A stretch of 11,905 nt of DNA from Microcystis sp. T1-4. Its GTDB lineage: Bacteria; Cyanobacteriota; Cyanobacteriia; Cyanobacteriales; Microcystaceae. Of the stretch, positions 7,863-11,905 are shown in pieces. The position numbers and the translations under genes were made by a program. The notes under the pieces were generated by a model. That model saw only the letters and a program-made list of their open reading frames with translations, had not been told where the DNA came from and did no database searches. The first letter of the stretch is position 1, and every line of letters begins with the position of its first letter. The stretch lies in contig NZ_CAIP01000432.1 in the NCBI RefSeq assembly GCF_000297435.1, positions 1 to 11,905 of the forward strand. Reading direction: 5' to 3'.

Positions 7863-7903
7863 TGTAGGGTTTCACCGATTTTGAGGGGGTCAATTACCTA
7901 ATT

Positions 7904-7928
7904 TTCAGGGAAAAAGTCCCTGAATTTT
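7904..7928. terminator. Possible bidirectional terminator hairpin downstream of the kinase gene
   Basis: TTCAGGGA (7904-7911) pairs with TCCCTGAA (7917-7924) around an AAAAG loop. It is followed by TTTT (7925-7928) and preceded on the other strand by a similar short T-run. The stem is only 8 bp, and the hairpin may simply be part of the repeat element around it. Confidence 0.4.
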
Positions 7929-7953
7929 CCCCCCGACCACTCCCCTATCCGGT

Positions 7954-7974
7954 ACTTTTTGATTGACAAAAAGT
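7954..7974. repeat. Perfect 8-bp hairpin within the 7785-8018 repeat
   Basis: ACTTTTTG (7954-7961) pairs with CAAAAAGT (7967-7974) around ATTGA. The arm is A/T-rich and therefore weak as a stem. AAAAGTCT follows twice (7970-7985). Confidence 0.6.
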
Positions 7975-8036
7975 CTAAAAGTCTTACCCAACAAGGTTTT
8001 TAGATTTATTCAGCCAACTTTATCTATTCACCCAGA

Positions 8037-9626
8037 TTACAGGGGTCGATAGACACGGTAATCAATATTGGGGAAAATATTGTCGATTTCCTCGACTTTT
8101 TGCAACCAACCAGCATCAATCTTCTCGGATTTCACATCTTCATAGATTTTATTTAACCGCAGCAGGTGGGAACGAGTGCGCCGGACAGCATAGGGAACCA
8201 TTGTACCGGTTCGCATAATAAACGCCCAATCGGAAGATTGCGCCAATAATAACTCCCGGGCCGCCTGATTTAAAGCCCGTTGCTGCAATTCATCCTCCGC
8301 TTCGTGATGACTTAATTCAATCATCCGTTCCGTGCCTTTGTGCAGGTGAGGATAGATCCAAGCGTTAGTTTCATTCAGCCAGTATTCATGGAAACCCTTA
8401 TAACCCCAACTGGATTGGGAAGGACGACAGACCTGCTGAGTCGGGTTAGCCCGGAGATAATCGGCTAAATGGGTCATTTGGTAGATATTTTGGTCATACC
8501 AAGACTTGCGGAACAGAAAATCAATAAACCAGGGTCCCTCATACCACCAGTGACCGAATAACTCGGCATCGTAGGGAGAAACCACCAGGGGAGGACGGCC
8601 CATAATTCCGGCTAAACTCTCCACCTGCCGCTCGCGATTATACATAAAATTGCCCGCGTGTTCGGCGGCCTTTTCTTTGGCCCAGTAGGGGTCATAAAGC
8701 CCTTTTTCCGATAAACCACCGTCCCGGCTAGTAATTTTGTGGTATTTAATGCCTATATTCTTGCGTTGACCGTTGGGCATGATATAGGGCTTAATATATT
8801 CGTATTCCGCTTCCCAGCCCAGATCTTTATAGAATTCCCGATAGACCACATCCCCCGGATAACCGACTTGGGAAGACCACACCTGTTGGGAAGATTCGTG
8901 GTCACGACCGAAAGCAGCCACCCCGGTTTCCGTGAAAATGGGCGCGTAACTGCCGTAACGGGGACGCGGACGACCGTAGAGAATGCCGTGGCCATCGACG
9001 AGGAAGTAACGAATGCCCGCATCGGCTAACATTCTTTCTACCCCTTCGTAGTAGGCACATTCCGGCAACCAAATGCCCTTGGGACGACGACCGAAATTTT
9101 CCTCGTAGTGTTGACAGGCCACCTCGATTTGCGCCCAGACCGCTTGCGGGTACATTTTCATCAGGGGCATATAACCATGAGTCGCACCACAGGTGATAAT
9201 TTCTAGGTTATTACTGTCGAGGAATTGTTTAAATGCCTTGACCAGATCCCGATCGTATTTTTCCCAAGTTTGTCGGATACTTTGGAAAGATTGAGCGTAA
9301 TATTCGGCTAAGTAGCGAATATGCCCATGGTGTTGATTGTGGTCGATTTCTTTAGCAATTAATTCTTCTAACTTACCTAAGTGTTCTTCATAACGCTCTT
9401 GCAGTAACGGATCCCGCAGCATCGACACCAACGGCGGAGTCATGCTCATGGTCATTTTAAAATCGATACCATCCCGTTGGAGACCTTCAAAAACTTGCAG
9501 GAGAGGGATGTAGGTTTCTGTGATTGCCTCGTATAACCATTCTTCCTCGAGGACGTAATCGCTTTCGGGATGGCGGACGAAAGGGAGATGAGCGTGGAGA
9601 ACTAGGGCAACATAGCCAAAAGCCAT
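8037..9626 (-). CDS. Glycoside hydrolase family 57 protein, probable 1,4-alpha-glucan branching enzyme (DUF1957-containing)
   Basis: This is a cytoplasmic alpha-glucan enzyme of family GH57. The 529 residues match the length of GH57 branching enzymes of the Thermus/Thermococcus type. It opens with the family HAHLPF motif (11-16). The expected nucleophile is E189 in WLPECAY (186-192), and the expected acid/base is D353 in SPYDAELFGHWW (350-361); both sit close to the positions known for that group. The helical C-terminal part (about 400-529) fits the domain seen in branching enzymes. The likely role is making alpha-1,6 branches in glycogen, though some family members are amylases or 4-alpha-glucanotransferases. 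The ATG at 9624-9626 follows an AGAAGAAA purine run at suitable distance. The gene is divergent from sasA across a 147-bp spacer, so shared regulation is possible but not shown. Confidence 0.88.
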   Translation of the reverse strand: MAFGYVALVLHAHLPFVRHPESDYVLEEEWLYEAITETYIPLLQVFEGLQRDGIDFKMTMSMTPPLVSMLRDPLLQERYEEHLGKLEELIAKEIDHNQHHGHIRYLAEYYAQSFQSIRQTWEKYDRDLVKAFKQFLDSNNLEIITCGATHGYMPLMKMYPQAVWAQIEVACQHYEENFGRRPKGIWLPECAYYEGVERMLADAGIRYFLVDGHGILYGRPRPRYGSYAPIFTETGVAAFGRDHESSQQVWSSQVGYPGDVVYREFYKDLGWEAEYEYIKPYIMPNGQRKNIGIKYHKITSRDGGLSEKGLYDPYWAKEKAAEHAGNFMYNRERQVESLAGIMGRPPLVVSPYDAELFGHWWYEGPWFIDFLFRKSWYDQNIYQMTHLADYLRANPTQQVCRPSQSSWGYKGFHEYWLNETNAWIYPHLHKGTERMIELSHHEAEDELQQRALNQAARELLLAQSSDWAFIMRTGTMVPYAVRRTRSHLLRLNKIYEDVKSEKIDAGWLQKVEEIDNIFPNIDYRVYRPL

Positions 9627-9773
9627 AGGATTTCTTCTTAGAATTAAGGAATAAAACTTTAAGATTAGGTTGAGTAGATTTTATACTATCTTAAGCTTCT
9701 ACAATAAAGAATATGATAAAAGTCGATCGATCGTCGATCGATCCCGTCAATCCCTAGGTTTACTAATTTTCCG
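9627..9773. promoter_or_regulatory. Divergent promoter region between the GH57 gene and sasA
   Basis: This 147-bp AT-rich spacer must drive both genes. TATACT at 9682-9687 with TTAAGA 17 bases upstream (9659-9664) is a possible plus-strand promoter for sasA. The overlapping TTTATA (9680-9685) reads TATAAA on the minus strand and could be the -10 for the GH57 gene. Neither -35 is good, so the assignments are tentative. A GATC-rich repeat follows at 9722-9743. Confidence 0.35.
9722..9743. repeat. Tandem duplication of GTCGATCGATC, also an inverted repeat
   Basis: GTCGATCGATC occurs twice back to back (9722-9732 and 9733-9743). Within it GATCGATCG (9725-9733) and CGATCGATC (9735-9743) are perfect inverted arms around a single T. 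It lies 30 bp before the sasA start codon, in its likely leader, and packs four GATC tetramers into 22 bp. Confidence 0.85.
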
Positions 9774-10928
9774 ATGCTCCCATCTAACGAGCCACTGACT
9801 GCTTTAGGGAGAGAGACGACAACGCCTCTCTCGATTCAACTTTTGCTGTTTGTTGATGACCGTCCCAGTTCTCAAGAAATTATCCGTCAAATTCAGGCCT
9901 ATCTCCAGTCTTTAAAGTCTGATTACCCAATTGACCTACAAATCATCGAAATTCGCCAGCAACCTCATTTAGTCGAACATTTTCGCCTTGTAGCTACCCC
10001 CGCCTTGGTCAAAATTGCCCCCGGCCCCCGCCATACCCTCGCGGGCAGTAATCTGGTGGAACAGTTTAAAAAATGGTTGGTACGCTGGCAAAAAGCGATT
10101 AAAGAGGAGGTCAAAAATAATCACGCTGATGATGCACAACTTCAAGAGGTAGAACATTCGGGCGAACTCATCCGCATCGCCGATGAGGTTTTTCGTCTCA
10201 AACAAGAAAAGGAAGAATTATTAGAACAATTAAAATTTAAAGACCAAATTTTGGCTATGTTAGCCCACGATTTACGCAGTCCTCTCACCGCCGCTTCCAT
10301 CGCCGTGGAAACCCTAGAATTAGCCTATCATCAACCAGATACTGAGCGCAGTCTGCAATTACGAGAACAACTGCACCAACAGGCCCGCAAACAGTTCCGG
10401 ATTATGAACCGTTTGATCACGGATATTCTGCAAGCTTCTAAGAGCATGGCGGCGCAATTCACTCTCCACCAGAGTAAATTCTATCTGCAAGCCCTCTGTC
10501 AGGAAATTTTGTCTCAATTTACCGATACTTTTCAGGAAAAGACTTTAATTCTCCAAAGCGATATCCCCCAAGATCTGCCCCCCGTCTATGCTGATGAGGA
10601 GTTAATCCGACAGGTGATTATTAATCTCTTGGAGAATGGCATCAAATATACCCCCACCGGCGGCGCAATTACCCTTTCTGTCCTCCATCGTACTACTCAA
10701 AAAGTACAAGTGAGCATCAGTGATACTGGCCCCGGCATTCCCGAAGAAAAACAAGAGCATATTTTTGAGGGTCATGTGCGTCTCAAACGGGATGAGGGTA
10801 AAGAAGGTTATGGCATCGGTTTATCGGTCTGTCGCAAGATTATTCGCGCCCACTATGGTCAAATTTGGGTGGATAGTGTCCCTGACCACGGCAGTAGTTT
10901 TCACTTCACCCTGCCAGTTTATCGCTAA
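9774..10928 (+). CDS. sasA: Adaptive-response sensory histidine kinase SasA (KaiC-interacting circadian output kinase)
   Basis: SasA binds KaiC through a KaiB-like domain and phosphorylates the response regulator RpaA, passing clock time to transcription. The 384-residue protein has the expected order. The KaiB-like thioredoxin-related domain is at about 18-108, with IQLLLFVDDRPSS and LVEHFRLVATPALVKIAP. A coiled segment follows (about 130-158). The H-box is AHDLRSPLT, with the phosphorylated histidine at H165. The catalytic domain has N-box NLLENGIKYT (284-293), G1 DTGPGI (317-322) and G2 GYGIGLSV (345-352). No membrane segment is present, so it is cytoplasmic, as known for SasA. The ATG at 9774 keeps the complete KaiB-like domain; no strong ribosome-binding site is seen. 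Its last 23 bp overlap the end of the convergent hydrolase gene. No kai genes or rpaA are in this window. Confidence 0.96.
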   Translation: MLPSNEPLTALGRETTTPLSIQLLLFVDDRPSSQEIIRQIQAYLQSLKSDYPIDLQIIEIRQQPHLVEHFRLVATPALVKIAPGPRHTLAGSNLVEQFKKWLVRWQKAIKEEVKNNHADDAQLQEVEHSGELIRIADEVFRLKQEKEELLEQLKFKDQILAMLAHDLRSPLTAASIAVETLELAYHQPDTERSLQLREQLHQQARKQFRIMNRLITDILQASKSMAAQFTLHQSKFYLQALCQEILSQFTDTFQEKTLILQSDIPQDLPPVYADEELIRQVIINLLENGIKYTPTGGAITLSVLHRTTQKVQVSISDTGPGIPEEKQEHIFEGHVRLKRDEGKEGYGIGLSVCRKIIRAHYGQIWVDSVPDHGSSFHFTLPVYR

Positions 10929-11733
10929 AATGCTCCGCTAACCAATTATCAATGTCCCCTAAAACTAAGTCGGGGATTTCCCAGGGGAACAGATGGGCCG
11001 TATCTGGGTAACATTTCCACTCAGACAGTTTCAGTTTTTCGGCCGTTTCTTGGCTCGAGGCACTGGTAATATGGCGATCATTTGCCCCCGCCAGAACTAA
11101 GCAGGGAATTGTGATTTTGTCAAGAGATTTTAAACAATTGTAACCTTTTTTTAAAGCCCGATTTAAAGCGCGATTAGCAGCTGGAGAAGTGCCTAAGTAG
11201 GCAAGAACAGCATCTTGAGCGAGATATTGATAAGAAATCGCTTGATGTTGTGAAAAAAGGTACTGAAACAGGGAACGACGAGCAAAAGTATCAATATTCC
11301 AACGCCATCCCGGTTTGATCTGATTGAGAATTGCCGCCATCCCCGTCAAAATCAGATCCGTGGTGGTGATAGGAGGATGACTACCCCAAGGCCGCGCGGC
11401 CGAGGCCACTAGAATTAAACCAGGAAAGCGATCGGGATGCCGCAATACTAATTCCAGTGCGATTATACCCCCCAAAGACCAACCGAGAATTAAACATTGC
11501 GGGATTTTTTGGCGATCGAGCAGCTCGATTAAATCCTCTAGATGTTCTTCTAGCTGAAAATCCAGGCGATAACGACTTTTACCGTAGCCGCGCAGATCCG
11601 GGGCCAGGGTTTGCCAGCGTTGGCAAAAATGATCGGTAAATACAGACATACTGGCTGCCGAACCGGGATGACCGTGCAGACAGAGGATCGGATAGCCATT
11701 ACCTTTGATCTTAACGTTGAGAGCGATCGACAT
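10906..11733 (-). CDS. Alpha/beta-fold hydrolase of unknown substrate
   Basis: The 275-residue protein has the complete catalytic triad of the alpha/beta-hydrolase fold: nucleophile S86 in GWSLGG (84-89), acid D219 in AGANDRH (215-221) and histidine H247 in DTAHLFPW (244-251). The oxyanion-hole loop is HGHPGS (20-25), and APDLRGYGKS (44-53) is the usual strand-4 region. A helical cap lies between about 115 and 205. It has no signal peptide or membrane helix, so it is cytoplasmic. The fold covers esterases, lactonases, epoxide hydrolases and peptidases; the sequence does not decide between them. The ATG at 11731-11733 is preceded within 4 bases by a heptamer repeat and has no Shine-Dalgarno sequence, so its leader seems to have been replaced. 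The 3' end overlaps sasA by 23 bp tail to tail; co-function with sasA is not implied. Confidence 0.88.
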   Translation of the reverse strand: MSIALNVKIKGNGYPILCLHGHPGSAASMSVFTDHFCQRWQTLAPDLRGYGKSRYRLDFQLEEHLEDLIELLDRQKIPQCLILGWSLGGIIALELVLRHPDRFPGLILVASAARPWGSHPPITTTDLILTGMAAILNQIKPGWRWNIDTFARRSLFQYLFSQHQAISYQYLAQDAVLAYLGTSPAANRALNRALKKGYNCLKSLDKITIPCLVLAGANDRHITSASSQETAEKLKLSEWKCYPDTAHLFPWEIPDLVLGDIDNWLAEHFSDKLAG

Positions 11734-11737
11734 TGAG

Positions 11738-11761
11738 CAGTTATCAGTTATCAGTTATCAG
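11738..11761. repeat. Heptamer tandem repeat (CAGTTAT)3 + CAG
   Basis: CAGTTAT is repeated perfectly three times (11738-11744, 11745-11751, 11752-11758), followed by CAG. It is a cyanobacterial STRR-type repeat. It lies 4 bases upstream of the hydrolase start codon, so the mRNA leader is largely this repeat, read as ATAACTG on the gene strand. Confidence 0.93.
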
Positions 11762-11770
11762 ATTTGAGTT

Positions 11771-11785
11771 TTAAGTGAGCAGTAT
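11771..11785. repeat. Left 15-bp direct repeat flanking the 11786-11885 element
   Basis: TTAAGTGAGCAGTAT here and TTAAGCGAGCAGTAT at 11886-11900 agree at 14 of 15 bases and bracket the inverted-repeat element exactly. This is long for a target duplication, so another origin is possible. Confidence 0.7.
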
Positions 11786-11885
11786 GTAAGTACCTAAGCA
11801 AAATTAATTACACACATCTAACCCCGCTCTTGCCTCTTGCCTCTTGCCTATCTTCACTAGGAAATTAATTTTGCACGACTACTTA
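11786..11885. mobile_element. 100-bp MITE-like element upstream of the hydrolase gene
   Basis: The outer 24 bases at each end are inverted repeats matching at 18 of 24 positions, with TAAGTA (11787-11792) against TACTTA (11879-11884). The inner 12 bp are perfect: GCAAAATTAATT at 11798-11809 against AATTAATTTTGC at 11863-11874. The interior carries a CTCTTGC heptamer repeat and no ORF. Direct repeats of 15 bp flank it. Whether it transposes or is a static palindromic repeat cannot be told from one copy. Confidence 0.6.
11827..11849. repeat. Heptamer tandem repeat (CTCTTGC)3
   Basis: CTCTTGC is repeated perfectly at 11827-11833, 11834-11840 and 11841-11847, with a partial CT after it. It is a second STRR-type repeat within 90 bp of the CAGTTAT array, with an unrelated unit of the same length, sitting in the loop of the 11786-11885 inverted repeat. 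Confidence 0.9.
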
Positions 11886-11900
11886 TTAAGCGAGCAGTAT
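11886..11900. repeat. Right 15-bp direct repeat flanking the 11786-11885 element
   Basis: TTAAGCGAGCAGTAT is the partner of the copy at 11771-11785, with one T/C difference. The window ends five bases later. Confidence 0.7.
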
Positions 11901-11905
11901 TAAAT

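Larger units (their letters stand above)
7785..8018. mobile_element. Probable MITE-like repeat between the kinase and GH57 genes, boundaries uncertain
   Basis: AAAAAGTTTGTTGG (7797-7810) and CCAACAAGGTTTTT (7988-8001) are inverted repeats matching at 12 of 14 positions. They enclose three successive hairpins (7827-7862, 7904-7924, 7954-7974) and no ORF. Beyond them the GTTTGC near 7789 and the AGCCAAC near 8012 may be eroded outer ends. AACT occurs at both 7781-7784 and 8016-8019 and could be a short target duplication, but a four-base match is weak. The segment sits exactly in the gap between two convergent genes, the usual tolerated site for such elements. Confidence 0.5.

Noticed and set aside
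8739..9029. ORFs on both strands inside the GH57 gene
   Set aside because: They are shadows of the GH57 frame, which carries the catalytic motifs.
11738..11849. CRISPR array suggested by regularly spaced repeats
   Set aside because: Units are 7 bp, directly adjacent, with no spacers and no cas genes; they are simple tandem heptamers.

Overview
The window looks like cyanobacterial chromosome, most likely a Microcystis-type unicellular colony former. Seen in the sequence: a sasA circadian-output kinase gene with a KaiB-like N-terminus, a cruF-cruG pair for myxoxanthophyll-type carotenoid glycosides, a GH57 branching-enzyme-like gene, HIP1 octamers (GCGATCGC at 4416-4423 and 7069-7076), heptameric tandem repeats and several small non-coding inverted-repeat elements. 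The genus is an inference from this combination, not a proof.

Region 1 (1-3553) is a single restriction-modification gene of the fused R-M-S type (AloI-like Type IIB architecture). It runs from a PD-(D/E)xK nuclease domain, whose beginning lies outside the window, through a gamma-class N6-adenine methylase to two HsdS-like target recognition domains. A 182-bp MITE-like element (759-940) with 13-bp perfect terminal inverted repeats and an 8-bp target duplication splits it. Removing the element plus one duplication restores the reading frame exactly through the conserved FGQYFTPRQIV segment. The nuclease part and the methylase/specificity part are now in different frames.

Region 2 (3554-5819) is a convergent intergenic stretch followed by the minus-strand operon cruF-cruG. 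The two genes are 1 bp apart, and cruG probably starts at a TTG. Together they would hydrate the psi end of a carotene and attach the sugar at C-2'.

Region 3 (5820-8036) holds a long divergent intergenic region with a degenerate heptamer repeat, then a soluble Ser/Thr kinase gene with an unrecognised C-terminal domain, then a hairpin-rich, probably mobile-element-derived spacer between convergent genes.

Region 4 (8037-11905) has the GH57 gene and sasA transcribed divergently from a 147-bp spacer containing a GTCGATCGATC tandem duplication. An alpha/beta hydrolase gene follows, whose 3' end overlaps sasA by 23 bp tail to tail. Its upstream region is packed with two perfect heptamer repeats and a 100-bp MITE-like element bounded by 15-bp direct repeats.

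The most interesting observations are the precise MITE interruption of the R-M-S gene and the density of small non-coding repeats, each with its own end structure, around otherwise ordinary housekeeping genes. No tRNA, rRNA, CRISPR array or transposase gene was seen.
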